Shown here in pieces: positions 16,942 through 27,046 of a stretch of 64,000 bases of DNA (position 1 is the stretch's first letter; each line of letters starts with the position of its first letter). The stretch comes from Roseibaca calidilacus (GTDB taxonomy: Bacteria; Pseudomonadota; Alphaproteobacteria; Rhodobacterales; Rhodobacteraceae). Made by a program: the position numbers and the translations under genes. The notes below the pieces were generated by a model, which saw only the letters and a program-made list of their open reading frames with translations, was not told the origin of the DNA and made no database searches. The DNA is taken from positions 1,693,501 through 1,757,500 of the forward strand of contig NZ_FBYC01000004.1 in the NCBI RefSeq assembly GCF_001517585.1, in the 5' to 3' direction.

Positions 16942-18033
16942 ATGACAGATTTCGCCGCTGGCCCCGTGACCGTTCTGGGGCTGGAAAGCTCTTGCGACGA
17001 CACCGCCGCCGCCGTGCTGCGCTGTGACGATGATGGACCGCAGATATTGGCCAATATCGTGCTGGGCCAAACCGATCTGCACGCGGGGTTCGGCGGCGTG
17101 GTTCCCGAAATTGCAGCCCGCGCCCATGCCGAGAAACTGGACATGGCCGTAGAGCGCGCCTTGGCCGAAGCCGGGCTGACGCTGGATGGCATTGACGCGA
17201 TTGCCGTCACCGCCGGTCCCGGGCTGATCGGCGGCGTCATGGCGGGGGTCATGCTGGCCAAGGGGCTGGCGGCGGCAACCGGAAAACCCATGGTCGGGGT
17301 GAACCATCTGGCAGGCCATGCCCTGACCCCCCGCCTGACCGACGGGGTGGCGTTCCCCTACCTGATGCTCTTGGTCTCTGGCGGGCATTGCCAGTTCCTG
17401 CTGGTCGAGGGGGCCGAGCGCTTCACTCGTCTGGGCGGCACCATAGACGACGCCCCCGGAGAGGCCTTTGACAAGGTCGCAAAGCTACTGGGCCTTGCCC
17501 AACCCGGCGGCCCCGTGGTCGAGGCCGAGGCCCGCGCGGGCGATCCCACACGATTCAAACTGCCGCGTCCGTTGCTGGACCGGGCCGGGTGCGACATGTC
17601 CTTTTCAGGGCTGAAGACCGCCGTTTTGCGCAGCCGAGACGGGCTTGTGGCCAGCCAAGGCGGGCTTTACGCGCAGGATCGCGCCGATATTTGCGCCAGC
17701 TTTCAGGCCGCCATGGCCGATGTTCTGGCAGAAAAAACCCGCCGCGCGCTGGAGCTGACCGGGGCGCCGGTGCTGGCCGTGGCCGGGGGCGTCGCGGCGA
17801 ACCAAACCTTGCGCGCCGGGCTGGAACAGGTGGCAAACAGGGCCAAGGCCCGGTTTCTGGCCCCGCCGCTGAACCTGTGCACCGACAATGCCGCCATGAT
17901 CGCATGGGCCGGGTTCGAGCGACTGCGCCGTGGTGCGCGCGATGACATGACATTGGCCGCGCGCCCGCGCTGGCCGCTGGACACGCACGCTGCCCCCATG
18001 CTGGGTGCAGGCAAGAAAGGGGCCAAGGCATGA
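16942..18033 (+). CDS. tsaD: tRNA N6-adenosine threonylcarbamoyltransferase
   Basis: 363 residues, an ASKHA-fold protein. Typical motifs are GLESSCDDT near 11-19, the metal-binding HLAGHA near 115, [10 protein letters not shown] near 140 and [10 protein letters not shown] near 280. With TsaB, TsaE and TsaC it makes t6A37 in tRNAs reading ANN codons. ATG at 16942 is chosen because the family begins a few residues before VLGLESS; the frame opens earlier at 16900. The last four bases overlap the gpsA start, so the two are translationally coupled. Confidence 0.97.
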   Translation: MTDFAAGPVTVLGLESSCDDTAAAVLRCDDDGPQILANIVLGQTDLHAGFGGVVPEIAARAHAEKLDMAVERALAEAGLTLDGIDAIAVTAGPGLIGGVMAGVMLAKGLAAATGKPMVGVNHLAGHALTPRLTDGVAFPYLMLLVSGGHCQFLLVEGAERFTRLGGTIDDAPGEAFDKVAKLLGLAQPGGPVVEAEARAGDPTRFKLPRPLLDRAGCDMSFSGLKTAVLRSRDGLVASQGGLYAQDRADICASFQAAMADVLAEKTRRALELTGAPVLAVAGGVAANQTLRAGLEQVANRAKARFLAPPLNLCTDNAAMIAWAGFERLRRGARDDMTLAARPRWPLDTHAAPMLGAGKKGAKA

Positions 18034-18980
18034 AGGTCGCAATCCTTGGTGCGGGTGCCTTCGGCACGGCTTTGGCCTGCGCGTTGGGCCATGCGCAGCT
18101 TTGGGCGCGCGATGTCGACCATGCAAAAGACATGCGGACAACGCGCCAGAATCGTCGCCGTCTGCCGGGTGTGGACCTGCCCGACACAGTGACCGTGACA
18201 AGTGATCTGAACGAGGTTGACGCCGAGATTCTGCTGCTGGCGATGCCCATGCAGCAAATGCGCGGGTTTCTGAATGACAATGCAACACTGTTGGCGTCGC
18301 GGATTCTGGTCGCCTGCTCCAAAGGGTTTGATCTGGACCTGTTGATCGGGCCGGTCGGCGTGATCGAACAGGTTTTGCCCGGCACCCGCGCGGCGCTTCT
18401 GACCGGGCCAAGTTTCGCCGCCGATATCGCGCGTGGCTTACCCACGGCGCTGACACTCGCCGCCCGCGACGATGCCTTGGCCGAACATCTGCAAACCCGG
18501 CTTTCGACGGAAAACCTGCGGCTATATCGCAACACCGATGTGACCGGGGCCGAACTGGGCGGCGCGCTGAAAAACGTGATCGCCATTGCGGCGGGCATGG
18601 TCATTGGCGCCGGAATGGGCGAATCCGCCCGTGCCGCGCTTATGGCGCGCGGCTATGCCGAAATGCAGCGCCTTGCCCTGTCGCTTGGTGCTGAACCCGA
18701 AACACTGGCGGGCCTGTCGGGCTTTGGCGACCTTGTGCTGACCTGCGGATCCGAGAAATCGCGCAATTTCCGCTATGGCATGGCGCTTGGCGCCGATGCC
18801 GCGTTCGACGCCACGACCACGGTCGAAGGCGCCGCAACCGCACGCGCCGTCGCCCGCCTGGCCCGCGACCGGGGCGTGGACATGCCGATTTCCCGCATGG
18901 TCGCCGCCGTTCTGGACGGTATGCTGACCCTGACCGAAGCCAAGGGCGCACTGCTTGCCCGCCCCCTGACACTGGAGTGA
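18030..18980 (+). CDS. gpsA: Glycerol-3-phosphate dehydrogenase [NAD(P)+]
   Basis: 316 residues. The dinucleotide site GAGAFG (7-12) opens the protein; LTGPSFA near 131, [13 protein letters not shown] with the catalytic lysine near 177, and [11 protein letters not shown] near 230 follow the family. It reduces dihydroxyacetone phosphate to sn-glycerol-3-phosphate for phospholipid synthesis. It overlaps tsaD by 4 bases (ATGA) and is followed after 6 bases by the YciI gene, so four genes from tsaD to the EVE gene probably form one transcript. Confidence 0.97.
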   Translation: MKVAILGAGAFGTALACALGHAQLWARDVDHAKDMRTTRQNRRRLPGVDLPDTVTVTSDLNEVDAEILLLAMPMQQMRGFLNDNATLLASRILVACSKGFDLDLLIGPVGVIEQVLPGTRAALLTGPSFAADIARGLPTALTLAARDDALAEHLQTRLSTENLRLYRNTDVTGAELGGALKNVIAIAAGMVIGAGMGESARAALMARGYAEMQRLALSLGAEPETLAGLSGFGDLVLTCGSEKSRNFRYGMALGADAAFDATTTVEGAATARAVARLARDRGVDMPISRMVAAVLDGMLTLTEAKGALLARPLTLE

Positions 18981-18986
18981 AATGAC

Positions 18987-19262
18987 ATGCCCCTGTTCAT
19001 GATGGTCTGCACCGACAAACCCGGCGCGCTGGAACTGCGCAAAGCCACGCGTGAGGCGCATCTTGCCTATGTGCGCGACACCGGCTGCGTGGCGCAGGCC
19101 GGTCCGCTGCTGGACAATGCAGGCGAGATGGCCGGTTCGCTGATCGTGCTGGACCTGCCGGATATGGCGGCGGCCAAAGCTTGGGGCGCAGATGACCCTT
19201 ATACGAAAGCGGGGCTGTTCGAAGATGTCCGCGTGCAGGAATGGAAAAAGGTCATCGGCTGA
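18987..19262 (+). CDS. YciI-family protein
   Basis: 91 residues with the YciI ferredoxin-like fold signature: a histidine in TREAHLAYV near 26, the GPLLD segment near 39 and the DDPY(T/A)KAGLFEDV block near 70. Family members are small dimeric proteins with a conserved His-Asp pair; most have no known reaction. The stop codon overlaps the start of the EVE-domain gene (TGATG), and the gene follows gpsA closely. The same gpsA-yciI-EVE order is, to my knowledge, usual in relatives. Confidence 0.87.
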   Translation: MPLFMMVCTDKPGALELRKATREAHLAYVRDTGCVAQAGPLLDNAGEMAGSLIVLDLPDMAAAKAWGADDPYTKAGLFEDVRVQEWKKVIG

Positions 19263-19675
19263 TGCGCTACTGGCTGATGAAATCCGAACCCGACGCGTTT
19301 TCATGGGATGACCTTGTTGCCAAGGGCGCCGCGGGCGAGGAATGGGACGGCGTGCGCAATTACCAAGCCCGCAACATGATGCGCGAGATGGCCTTGGGCG
19401 ACCGCGCCTTTTTTTACCATTCGCAATCCGACAAGGCGGTGGTGGGCATTGCCGAGGTGATCGCCCTTGCGCACCCCGACAGCACAACCGATGACCCACG
19501 TTGGGAATGTGTCGATATACGCGCAATCTCGCCGCTTCAGCGGCCCGTGACATTGGAAATGTGCAAGAACGATCCTCGGCTGAGTGATATGGCCTTGCTG
19601 AAACAGGCGCGCTTGTCGGTGCAACCGGTCCGACCCGAGCAATGGGCCGTGATCTGCGAATTGGGCGGGGTCTGA
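19262..19675 (+). CDS. EVE-domain protein (thymocyte nuclear protein 1 type)
   Basis: 137 residues beginning MRYWLMKSEPDAFSWDDL, the hallmark N-terminus of the EVE/THYN1 family, followed by WDGVRNYQARNMMREM and DRAFFYHS. EVE domains share the PUA-like fold and bind modified bases in nucleic acids; the bacterial stand-alone forms have no assigned role. Start at 19262 is set by the overlap with the YciI stop and by the family N-terminus; the open frame begins 21 bases earlier. No terminator is visible before the convergent SelO gene, which ends 53 bases further on. Confidence 0.9.
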   Translation: MRYWLMKSEPDAFSWDDLVAKGAAGEEWDGVRNYQARNMMREMALGDRAFFYHSQSDKAVVGIAEVIALAHPDSTTDDPRWECVDIRAISPLQRPVTLEMCKNDPRLSDMALLKQARLSVQPVRPEQWAVICELGGV

Positions 19676-19728
19676 CGCCCGACGCGCAAACGTGGCGCGC
19701 GGGGTTGCACAAAAGACCGGCGCACAGG

Positions 19729-21180
19729 TCAAGTGCCGCAGAAGGTTACGACCTTGGGTGCGTCGGGCGGCGCGGGCTGGGCATAAGGATCGCTGCCTTC
19801 GCGTTCGGTAAACGGTTGCTGAACATGTTCCAAAAGTGACAGGAACGGGCCTAGATCGCCATGCTCGCTTGCAGCCTCTAACGCGTGTTCAACCAAATGG
19901 TTGCGCGGAATATAGACCGGGTTGACCGCGCGCATCCGCTCTGCCGCGATATCGGGATTGTCTAAGTTCGCTTGCAAGGCGGCCAGCCAAGCATCGACCC
20001 CGCGCGCATCCGCAAACAGGGCTTTCAACGGCGCGGCATTGCCCCGAACCGCATCCGGCAACAGGCGGAAGAAAAGGGTGAAATCCACCCCCTGCCCATC
20101 CAGAAGCTGGTGCAGATCATCGACCAGAGTCTCTGGGCACGGCCCCTCAAACCCCAGCTTGCGCGCGAAAACCGCCAGCCACGCGGCGCGATACGCGTCC
20201 TGCATCGCCTCGACCGCTTCGGTGGCAAGGGCAATCGCGCGGTCCTGATCCGGGTCAATCAGCGGCAGCAACGCCTCTGCCAGCCGCGCCATGTTCCACA
20301 TCAGGATTCCGGGTTGGTTGCCATAGGCATAGCGCCCGGCGTGGTCGATGGAACTGAACACGGTCGCCGGATCGTAACTGTCCATGAAGGCACAGGGGCC
20401 ATAGTCAATCGTCTCGCCCGACAGGGTGCAGTTGTCGGTATTCATCACCCCGTGCACAAAGCCGACACCCATCCATTGCGCCACAAGCCGCGCCTGCCGC
20501 GCGCCCACATGTTGCAGGAAGGCCAGATACCGCCCATCTTGGCCCAGCAAGTCTGGATCATGCCGCGCAATCGCATAATCGACCACACGCGCTACCATGT
20601 CGGTTTGCCCGCGCGCCGCGAAAAACTGCACCGTGCCCACGCGCAAATGGCTGGCGGCGGTGCGCGCCAGAACCGCGCCCGGTTCCAGCCCGTGCTGGCG
20701 CAGCACGCGGTCGCCGGTGGTGCAGGCCGACAGCGCGCGGGTGGTGGGAATGCCCAAAGCTGCCATGGCTTCGGACACCAGATATTCGCGCAAGACCGGC
20801 CCAAGCACCGCGCGCCCGTCACCGCCGCGCGAAAACGGCGTGCGGCCAGACCCCTTGAGATGAATGTCATGCCGCGTGCCATCGGGGGCCATGATTTCGC
20901 CCAGCAGATAGGCGCGCCCGTCGCCAAGCTGCGGGTTGAACCCGCCAAATTGATGGCCTGCATAGGCCTGTGCTATGGGCTGCGCGCCCTGCGGCACGCT
21001 ATGCCCGGCCAACGCCGCCACGCCCGCGGGGCTTTGCAGATCGTCAATATCCAGACCCAGATGCGCGGCCCAAGCGGTGTTCAGAAGCACCAGTTGCGGG
21101 TCGGGCCAGCCCTGCGGCGCGGCGGCAACATAGGCCCCGGTCAGGTCGCGCGCATAGGAGTTATCGAAGGCGATGGGCAT
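19729..21180 (-). CDS. selO: Protein adenylyltransferase SelO (YdiU/UPF0061)
   Basis: 483 residues of the SelO pseudokinase family, which transfers AMP from ATP to Ser, Thr or Tyr of target proteins. Visible blocks are AYAGHQFGGFNPQLGDGRA near 86, LKGSGRTPFSRGGDGR near 122, and the metal-binding NTDNC...DYGP (near 247-258), which carries the two active-site aspartates. The C-terminal cysteine (FCGT) matches the conserved redox cysteine of E. coli SelO. The start is placed at 21180 because AAGGA lies six bases upstream; the ATG at 21186 abuts that site. It lies downstream of argD-argF on the same strand. Confidence 0.93.
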   Translation of the reverse strand: MPIAFDNSYARDLTGAYVAAAPQGWPDPQLVLLNTAWAAHLGLDIDDLQSPAGVAALAGHSVPQGAQPIAQAYAGHQFGGFNPQLGDGRAYLLGEIMAPDGTRHDIHLKGSGRTPFSRGGDGRAVLGPVLREYLVSEAMAALGIPTTRALSACTTGDRVLRQHGLEPGAVLARTAASHLRVGTVQFFAARGQTDMVARVVDYAIARHDPDLLGQDGRYLAFLQHVGARQARLVAQWMGVGFVHGVMNTDNCTLSGETIDYGPCAFMDSYDPATVFSSIDHAGRYAYGNQPGILMWNMARLAEALLPLIDPDQDRAIALATEAVEAMQDAYRAAWLAVFARKLGFEGPCPETLVDDLHQLLDGQGVDFTLFFRLLPDAVRGNAAPLKALFADARGVDAWLAALQANLDNPDIAAERMRAVNPVYIPRNHLVEHALEAASEHGDLGPFLSLLEHVQQPFTEREGSDPYAQPAPPDAPKVVTFCGT

Positions 21181-21258
21181 GGGCATTCCTTGATTGCTGT
21201 AACGAACAGGTAAGCCGCGCATGGCAGCGTGACCAGACGTAGTGGCAATCCCGGAGTG

Positions 21259-22185
21259 TCAGACACCCAGACAATACCGCATCACGGCCTTTTGGGCGTG
21301 CAGGCGGTTCTCGGCCTCGTCGAACACCACGGATTGCGGGCCGTCCATGACGGCATTGGTCACTTCTTCCTCGCGGTGCGCGGGCAGGCAATGCATGAAC
21401 AGCGCGTCTGGCTTGGCATGGGCCATCAGCGCGTCATTCACCTGATAGGGGCGCAGCAGGTTGTGGCGGCGCTCGCGGTTCGACTGGCTGTCATGCATGC
21501 TGACCCAAGTGTCGGTCACGACCAGATCGGCCCCGGCAACGGCAGCCTCTGCGTTGCGCATGATGTCCACCTGAGCGCCTTGCGCACGCGCGAAGGCCAC
21601 TGCCTTTGGGTCCGGGTCCAGCGCATCGGGGCCGGCAAAGACCATGTCAAAGCCGAATTGCCCTGCCGCATGCAGAAAGGACGCGCAGACATTATTGCCA
21701 TCGCCCAGCCACACCACGCGACGCCCTTTGATCGGGCCGCGATGCTCTTCATAGGTCAGAATATCGGCCATGATCTGGCAGGGGTGGCTTTCATTGGTCA
21801 GCCCGTTGATGACCGGAACAGATGCGTATTCGGCCAATTCATGCAGCACGGTTTCTTCAAACGTGCGGATCATGATTAGGTCCACATAGCGCGACAGCAC
21901 GCGGGCGGTATCGGCAATTGTTTCGCCATGGCCAAGCTGCATTTCAGAGCCGGACAGAACCATGCTTTGCCCGCCCATCTGGCGCACGCCCATATCAAAG
22001 CTGACGCGCGTGCGGGTCGAGGGTTTCTCAAAAATCAGCGCGACCATGCGGCCCTGAAGCGGTTGGCTGTCATCTGCAGTGCCCTTGGGCCGGTCGGCGC
22101 GCGCCGTTTTCATACTATGCGCCTGATCGATCATGGCGCGCAACGCCGCCCGGTCGGTGGTGTGGATATCTAGAAAATGCGGCAT
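21259..22185 (-). CDS. argF: Ornithine carbamoyltransferase
   Basis: 308 residues. The carbamoyl-phosphate loop STRTR is at 56-60, HPCQ near 133 and the ornithine-binding HCLPA at 265-269, all diagnostic. It joins carbamoyl phosphate to ornithine to make citrulline in arginine synthesis. argD lies 71 bases upstream on the same strand, the usual argD-argF pair; argC is elsewhere in this window at 35.8 kb. Confidence 0.97.
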   Translation of the reverse strand: MPHFLDIHTTDRAALRAMIDQAHSMKTARADRPKGTADDSQPLQGRMVALIFEKPSTRTRVSFDMGVRQMGGQSMVLSGSEMQLGHGETIADTARVLSRYVDLIMIRTFEETVLHELAEYASVPVINGLTNESHPCQIMADILTYEEHRGPIKGRRVVWLGDGNNVCASFLHAAGQFGFDMVFAGPDALDPDPKAVAFARAQGAQVDIMRNAEAAVAGADLVVTDTWVSMHDSQSNRERRHNLLRPYQVNDALMAHAKPDALFMHCLPAHREEEVTNAVMDGPQSVVFDEAENRLHAQKAVMRYCLGV

Positions 22186-22256
22186 GGTATCGGCTTTCTG
22201 GCTGGCGGGGGCTGCAAGGGTGCGGCCCTCGCGGTCCCATTTGGGCAGGGGTAAGG

Positions 22257-23429
22257 TCAGGCGAGGGTTTGTGCAGCGCGGCCCAGACGGGCGGTTGCCT
22301 CTGCCAGTTCCTCTGCGGTTATGGTCAGCGGCGGCAACAGGCGGACCACGTTATCGGCGGCGGGAACCGTCAAAAGCTGCTGGTCTTGGGCCGCGCGGAC
22401 CAGATCGGCCGCCGGGGCGCGGCATTTCAGCCCCAGCAGCAGGCCCTGTCCGCGCACCATCTCAAACACATCGGGGTGGGCGGCGACCACCCCCTCAAGG
22501 CTTTGCCGGAAATTCGCGGATTTGCGCCGCACATCTTCAAGGAAACCGGGCGCGGTCACGATCTCGACCACCTTGGCGCCCACGGCGCAGGCCAGCGGGT
22601 TGCCGCCATAGGTGGACCCGTGCGTGCCCGCGGTCATGCCACTAGCCGCGCGCGCCGTAGCCAGAACCGCCCCCAGCGGGAAGCCGCCGCCGATGCCCTT
22701 GGCGACCATCATGATATCGGGGGCAACCCCAGCCCATTCATGCGCGAACAGCCGCCCCGTGCGGCCCATGCCGCATTGCACTTCGTCCAGAACCAGCAGC
22801 GCGCCGGTTTTGTCGCAGGCGTCGCGCAGGCCTTTCAGGCAGGCGTCGGGCAAGGGGCGGATGCCGCCTTCGCCCTGAACGGGTTCCAGCATGACAGCGG
22901 CGACGGAGCCATCGAGTGCGGCGGTCAGCGCGTCGTGGTCGCCCCATGGCAGCACCTTGAAGCCGGGCATGAGCGGGCCGAAACCCTTGGTCATCTTGTC
23001 CGACCCGGCGGCGGCAATCGCCCCGGTGGAGCGGCCATGAAACGCGCCTTCGAAGGTCAGGATTGTCGGGCGTTCTTCGCCCGCCTCATACCAGTATTTG
23101 CGCACCATCTTGATGGCCAATTCTGCGGCCTCTGTGCCCGAATTGGTGAAAAACACGGTATCTGCAAAGGTGTTGTCGACCAGCGCCTGCGCAAGCTGTT
23201 CCTGCGCCGGAATGGTATACAGGTTCGACACATGCCACAGCGCCTGCGCCTGCTCGTGCAACACTTGCACCAGATCGGGATGCGCATGGCCCAGCGCATT
23301 GACCGCGATGCCAGAGGTCAGGTCCAGATATCGCGCGCCCGACGCTTCGGTCAGCCATGCGCCTTCCCCCTTGACGAAGGAAAGCGGCATGCGGTTGTAG
23401 GTGGGCAAAACCGGCGGAAAAGCGTTCAT
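22257..23429 (-). CDS. argD: Acetylornithine aminotransferase
   Basis: 390 residues from the ATG at 23429 ([20 protein letters not shown]). A class III PLP aminotransferase with [15 protein letters not shown] near 95, FHGRSTGA near 128, [12 protein letters not shown] near 213 and the PLP lysine in MVAKGIGGG near 242. It converts N-acetylglutamate semialdehyde to N-acetylornithine and often also serves as succinyldiaminopimelate aminotransferase. The frame opens 13 codons earlier without family similarity. It is the first gene of an argD-argF pair. Confidence 0.96.
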   Translation of the reverse strand: MNAFPPVLPTYNRMPLSFVKGEGAWLTEASGARYLDLTSGIAVNALGHAHPDLVQVLHEQAQALWHVSNLYTIPAQEQLAQALVDNTFADTVFFTNSGTEAAELAIKMVRKYWYEAGEERPTILTFEGAFHGRSTGAIAAAGSDKMTKGFGPLMPGFKVLPWGDHDALTAALDGSVAAVMLEPVQGEGGIRPLPDACLKGLRDACDKTGALLVLDEVQCGMGRTGRLFAHEWAGVAPDIMMVAKGIGGGFPLGAVLATARAASGMTAGTHGSTYGGNPLACAVGAKVVEIVTAPGFLEDVRRKSANFRQSLEGVVAAHPDVFEMVRGQGLLLGLKCRAPAADLVRAAQDQQLLTVPAADNVVRLLPPLTITAEELAEATARLGRAAQTLA

Positions 23430-23621
23430 GGGCGGTATCCCGTTGGAAAGAAGCCTTTGACCTGCCAAAGCGGCGCGGCCAAGTCAACATGGGTTGTGGG
23501 GAGGGGTGCGCCACAGGCGCAAGACAGATCACGCGCCGAAGCGGCGTCGCAGGGTCGTGGATATGCGAATAAAAGCGATCATGTTGAACGCGTTACAATA
23601 TTCCGTATTAGCTGTAAACGC

Positions 23622-23954
23622 CTAGTCCACCACGCGCAGATATTTGCGTTCGATAACCTTCAGAACCTGCGCCAGATCATGCCCGCGTTTCAGGATCTGC
23701 CCGTCCATGCCGATGACCAGATACATGCCTTGGCGGTTGCGCAGGGCGGGATGCTTTTCTACCCGATAAAGCGGCGTTTCGGCCGTGCGACGAAACACCG
23801 AGAACACGGCCGATTGGCTGAGGCAGGATATCCCGTAATCGCGCCATTCGCCCGCAGCGACCATCCTGCCATAAAGTGACAGGATCACCCCAAGTTCGCG
23901 GCGGTCGAAACTGACCTGACCGGATTGCGCGGAAAACGCGGTTTGCATGTTCAT
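23622..23954 (-). CDS. DUF2794 protein
   Basis: A 110-residue protein matching DUF2794, a family largely confined to alphaproteobacteria. The recognisable core is [20 protein letters not shown], then WRDYGI and the [20 protein letters not shown] and RNRQGMY blocks. It has no signal peptide or membrane segment and no known function. MQTAF two codons later is an alternative start. It stands alone between argD and frmA. Confidence 0.82.
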   Translation of the reverse strand: MNMQTAFSAQSGQVSFDRRELGVILSLYGRMVAAGEWRDYGISCLSQSAVFSVFRRTAETPLYRVEKHPALRNRQGMYLVIGMDGQILKRGHDLAQVLKVIERKYLRVVD

Positions 23955-24109
23955 GCGAAAACAGTGTGACGAGCGGGCGCGAAAATCAAGCCCTTCATCC
24001 GGCGCGGCGCGGCGGGGGGCGTTTTCGCGCCTTCAAAAGACGCAGACGGGCTTGCACCTGCCCCCTTGGCCGGGCCATGCTGCGCCCAACACATAACAGG
24101 AGAGCACCC

Positions 24110-25237
24110 ATGCGAACACGCGCCGCTGTCGCCCTAGAGGCTGGTAAACCCTTGGAAATCATGGAAGTGAACCTTGACGGCCCGAAGGCCGGGGAAGTCT
24201 TGGTCGAAATCAAGGCTACGGGCATCTGCCACACGGATGAGTTCACCCGCTCTGGCGCGGACCCTGAAGGGCTGTTCCCGTCCATCCTTGGCCATGAAGG
24301 CGCGGGGATCGTTTTGGAAGTGGGCGAAGGTGTCACCACGTTGAAGCCGGGCGACCATGTCATCCCGCTTTACACGCCCGAATGCCGCGAATGCTATTCC
24401 TGCCGGTCGGGCAAGACAAACCTGTGCACCGCTATTCGCGGCACGCAAGGCAAGGGGCTGATGCCCGATGGCACAACGCGGTTTTCCATGCTCGATGGCA
24501 CCCCGATTTATCACTACATGGGCTGCTCGACCTTTGCCAATCATACGGTTTTGCCGGAAATCGCGCTGGCCAAGGTGCGCGATGACGCGCCCTTCGACAA
24601 GATTTGCTACATTGGCTGCGGTGTGACCACGGGCATTGGCGCGGTCATCAATACGGCAGGTGTCGAGATCGGCTCCACGGCGGCGGTGTTCGGGCTGGGC
24701 GGGATTGGCCTGAACGTTATTCAGGGGCTGCGCATGGCGGGCGCCGACATGATTATCGGGGTGGACCTGAATGACAGCAAAGAAGAAATGGCGCGCAAAT
24801 TCGGGATGACGCATTTCATCAACCCGTCCAAGGTGGACAGCGTGACCGCCGAGATCGTGAAGCTGACCCAGCGCGGAGATGACGCCATTGGCGGCGTGGA
24901 TTACAGCTTTGACGCCACCGGCAATGTGCAGATCATGCGCGAGGCACTGGAATGCAGCCACCGGGGCTGGGGCGTGTCGGTGATTATCGGCGTGGCACCC
25001 GCCGGGGCCGAGATCAGCACCCGCCCGTTCCAGCTTGTCACCGGCCGCGTCTGGAAAGGCACGGCCTTCGGCGGCGCAAAGGGGCGCTCGGACGTGCCAA
25101 AATTCGTCGATTGGTATATGTCGGGCAAGATCGAGATTGATCCGATGATTACCCACAAGCTGACGCTGGATCAGATCAACGAGGGGTTTGAGCTGATGCA
25201 TGAAGGCAAATCCATCCGCGCGGTGGTCGAGTTTTGA
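24110..25237 (+). CDS. frmA: S-(hydroxymethyl)glutathione dehydrogenase (class III alcohol dehydrogenase)
   Basis: 375 residues. Catalytic zinc ligands C40 and H62 (GHEGAG) and the structural zinc cysteines C92, C95, C98 and C106 are present, as are [12 protein letters not shown] near 165 and the coenzyme motif GLGGIG near 194. It oxidises the glutathione adduct of formaldehyde to S-formylglutathione and can reduce S-nitrosoglutathione. AGGAG lies 8 bases before the ATG. Formaldehyde released by the betaine demethylases at 8.5-13 kb is a plausible substrate source. S-formylglutathione hydrolase is not in the window. A GNAT gene follows immediately. Confidence 0.96.
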   Translation: MRTRAAVALEAGKPLEIMEVNLDGPKAGEVLVEIKATGICHTDEFTRSGADPEGLFPSILGHEGAGIVLEVGEGVTTLKPGDHVIPLYTPECRECYSCRSGKTNLCTAIRGTQGKGLMPDGTTRFSMLDGTPIYHYMGCSTFANHTVLPEIALAKVRDDAPFDKICYIGCGVTTGIGAVINTAGVEIGSTAAVFGLGGIGLNVIQGLRMAGADMIIGVDLNDSKEEMARKFGMTHFINPSKVDSVTAEIVKLTQRGDDAIGGVDYSFDATGNVQIMREALECSHRGWGVSVIIGVAPAGAEISTRPFQLVTGRVWKGTAFGGAKGRSDVPKFVDWYMSGKIEIDPMITHKLTLDQINEGFELMHEGKSIRAVVEF

Positions 25238-25242
25238 GCCTA

Positions 25243-25740
25243 ATGGCTGACACGAAACTGGTGATCCGCCCGGCAGGCGCGGCGGATCACAACGCGCTCT
25301 GGGCCATGCTGGAACCTGTCTTTCGCGCGGGCGACACCTATGCGGTGGACCCCGCGATCGACCGGGCGGCGGCGCTGCAATTCTGGTGCGGCGGGACGCA
25401 TGCGGCCTATGTGGCAGAACAAGACGGCACGGCCTTGGGCAGCTACTACCTGTGCCCCAACCAACAAGGCGGCGGCGCACATGTGTGCAATTGCGGTTTC
25501 GTGACCGCGCCAGCGGCGCAGGGCCAAGGCGTGGCACGGGCGATGCTGGACGATGCCTTGGCGCGCGCCAAGGCCGAAGGCTTTCGCGCGATGCAATTCA
25601 ACTTCGTGGTGGAAACCAACACCCGCGCCGTTGCGACATGGCAACGCGCCGGGTTCGACATCGTGGGCCGCCTGCCCGGCGCGTTTTTGCACCCCACAGA
25701 GGGTTACGTGGACGCTTTGGTCATGTATCGGGTGGTGTGA
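25243..25740 (+). CDS. GNAT-family N-acetyltransferase
   Basis: 165 residues with a GNAT fold. The acetyl-CoA pyrophosphate loop is AAQGQGVARAM near 88-98 (Q/R-x2-G-x-G/A), and NFVVETNTRAVATWQRAGF near 124 is the usual motif B. The acceptor substrate cannot be predicted. ATG at 25243, 5 bases after the frmA stop, is preferred over an overlapping TTG at 25234. It is probably cotranscribed with frmA. A full copy of the intergenic element starts right after its stop codon. Confidence 0.85.
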   Translation: MADTKLVIRPAGAADHNALWAMLEPVFRAGDTYAVDPAIDRAAALQFWCGGTHAAYVAEQDGTALGSYYLCPNQQGGGAHVCNCGFVTAPAAQGQGVARAMLDDALARAKAEGFRAMQFNFVVETNTRAVATWQRAGFDIVGRLPGAFLHPTEGYVDALVMYRVV

Positions 25741-25802
25741 GGGGGCGCTGCCCCCGTCGCGGCTGCGCCGCGACTCCCCCGGGATATTTTTGCAAGGATG
25801 AA
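25741..25802 (-). repeat. Full copy (B) of the dispersed intergenic element
   Basis: Read on the minus strand, the 62-bp element begins with TTCATCCTTGCAAAAATATC and continues into CGGGGGAG. A hairpin GTCGCGGC-GCA-GCCGCGAC follows, then a second, GGGGGC-AGC-GCCCCC. It is almost identical to copy C at 30398, but two base pairs of the first stem are swapped in a compensated way. On the plus strand the conserved end, containing AAGGATG, sits just upstream of the NYN gene and may contribute to its leader. Confidence 0.8.
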
Positions 25803-25812
25803 AGGGCAGATC

Positions 25813-26520
25813 ATGGCACGCGCAGGAATACCGCTTCTGGCGGTGTTGATCGACGCCGACAATTCCTCGCCCAAATGGGTCGAGGCGATTTTCGAAGAAA
25901 TCGCCAGCTTGGGCGAAGCCAGCGTGCGGCGGATCTATGGCGATTTCTCGCGCAGCCAGATGTCGGGATGGCAAGACAAGCTGCCCAGCCTTGCGCTGGT
26001 GCCGCATCATCAGCCCGCCAATACCGTCGGCAAGAATTCGTCCGACATCGCGCTGGTGATCGACGCGATGGACCTGCTGCATTCGGGGCGGTTTGACGGG
26101 TTCGTTCTGATTAGTTCCGACAGCGATTTCACGCGGCTGGCCTCGCGCATCCGCGAACAAGGGCTGGATGTCTATGGCATTGGCCAGCAAAAGACACCCG
26201 AGGCGTTTCGCAAAGCCTGCAAGCGGTTCATCTTTGTCGAGAATATTCTGCCAGACGCCGTGCCGGGGGCTGCGAAATTGATCGGCAAGGCGCAGCCTGT
26301 GCAAGCTGTGCCGCTGATAAAGGCCGCGATGCAGGCGATCGACAAAGATGAGGAATGGTTCTCTCTGGGGCCGTTGGGCCAGTATATCGTTGCAGCCAAC
26401 CCCGATTTCGACAGTCGCAATTATGGCTGCACCAAACTGAGTGAATTGGTGCAACGCGCGGGCGTGTTCGAGTTGCGCAAAACCACCGGCAACGCCATGC
26501 AGGTGCGGCTGAAGCCCTAG
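25813..26520 (+). CDS. NYN-domain protein with C-terminal OST-HTH/LOTUS domain
   Basis: 235 residues. The N-terminal NYN (PIN-like) nuclease domain shows [13 protein letters not shown] (8-20), [16 protein letters not shown] near 78 and [14 protein letters not shown] near 102, supplying the conserved aspartates for metal-dependent RNA cleavage. The C-terminal part (about 175-235; [13 protein letters not shown], then [10 protein letters not shown]) fits an OST-HTH/LOTUS RNA-binding domain. A ribonuclease acting on a specific RNA or in RNA quality control is likely, targets unknown. Start at 25813 has AAAGGG seven bases upstream; an in-frame ATG at 25798 lies inside the repeat element. Confidence 0.85.
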   Translation: MARAGIPLLAVLIDADNSSPKWVEAIFEEIASLGEASVRRIYGDFSRSQMSGWQDKLPSLALVPHHQPANTVGKNSSDIALVIDAMDLLHSGRFDGFVLISSDSDFTRLASRIREQGLDVYGIGQQKTPEAFRKACKRFIFVENILPDAVPGAAKLIGKAQPVQAVPLIKAAMQAIDKDEEWFSLGPLGQYIVAANPDFDSRNYGCTKLSELVQRAGVFELRKTTGNAMQVRLKP

Positions 26521-26552
26521 ACACGGGCGCGCGCGGCCCTTATTTGCGTGCA

Positions 26553-27026
26553 ATGGCCCAGAAATCCGACCCGAATTACAAGATCATCGCTGAAAACCGC
26601 CGCGCGCGGTATGATTACGCTATCGAGAGCGACCTAGAATGCGGGATCATGCTGACCGGGTCCGAGGTGAAATCGCTGCGCACCGGCAAGGCGAATATTG
26701 CCGAAAGCTACGCGACGGTGGAAGATGGCGAATTATGGCTGGTGAACAGCTATATCGCCCCCTATCTGCAAGCCAAGACCTTTGGCCATGACGAGCGGCG
26801 GCGGCGTAAGCTGTTGGCGTCACGCAAGGAATTGGCGCGGCTATGGGCAGCAACGGCCAAGGACGGCATGACGCTGGTGCCCTTGGTGATGTATTTCAAC
26901 CATCGCGGCTTGGTGAAGCTGAAGATCGGCGTGGCGAAGGGCAAGAAACTGGCCGACAAGCGCGCGACCGAAGCCAAGCGCGACTGGGACAAGCAGAAAC
27001 GCCGCTTGATGAAGGAACACGGCTAG
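26553..27026 (+). CDS. smpB: SsrA-binding protein SmpB
   Basis: 157 residues with the SmpB signature: [20 protein letters not shown] near 20, the KANIAESYA block near 45, NSYIAPY near 65 and a basic C-terminal tail rich in Lys and Arg ([17 protein letters not shown]). It binds tmRNA and delivers it to stalled ribosomes for trans-translation. The gene lies 32 bases after the NYN gene and is convergent with miaB. The tmRNA gene itself is not in the window. Confidence 0.97.
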   Translation: MAQKSDPNYKIIAENRRARYDYAIESDLECGIMLTGSEVKSLRTGKANIAESYATVEDGELWLVNSYIAPYLQAKTFGHDERRRRKLLASRKELARLWAATAKDGMTLVPLVMYFNHRGLVKLKIGVAKGKKLADKRATEAKRDWDKQKRRLMKEHG

Positions 27027-27046
27027 GCGGGTGCCGGAGCGGCGCT

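Noticed and set aside
25798-25800. ATG inside the repeat element as start of the NYN gene
   Set aside because: It belongs to the conserved GGATGAA of the repeat. The ATG at 25813 has AAAGGG at proper distance and a family-like N-terminus.
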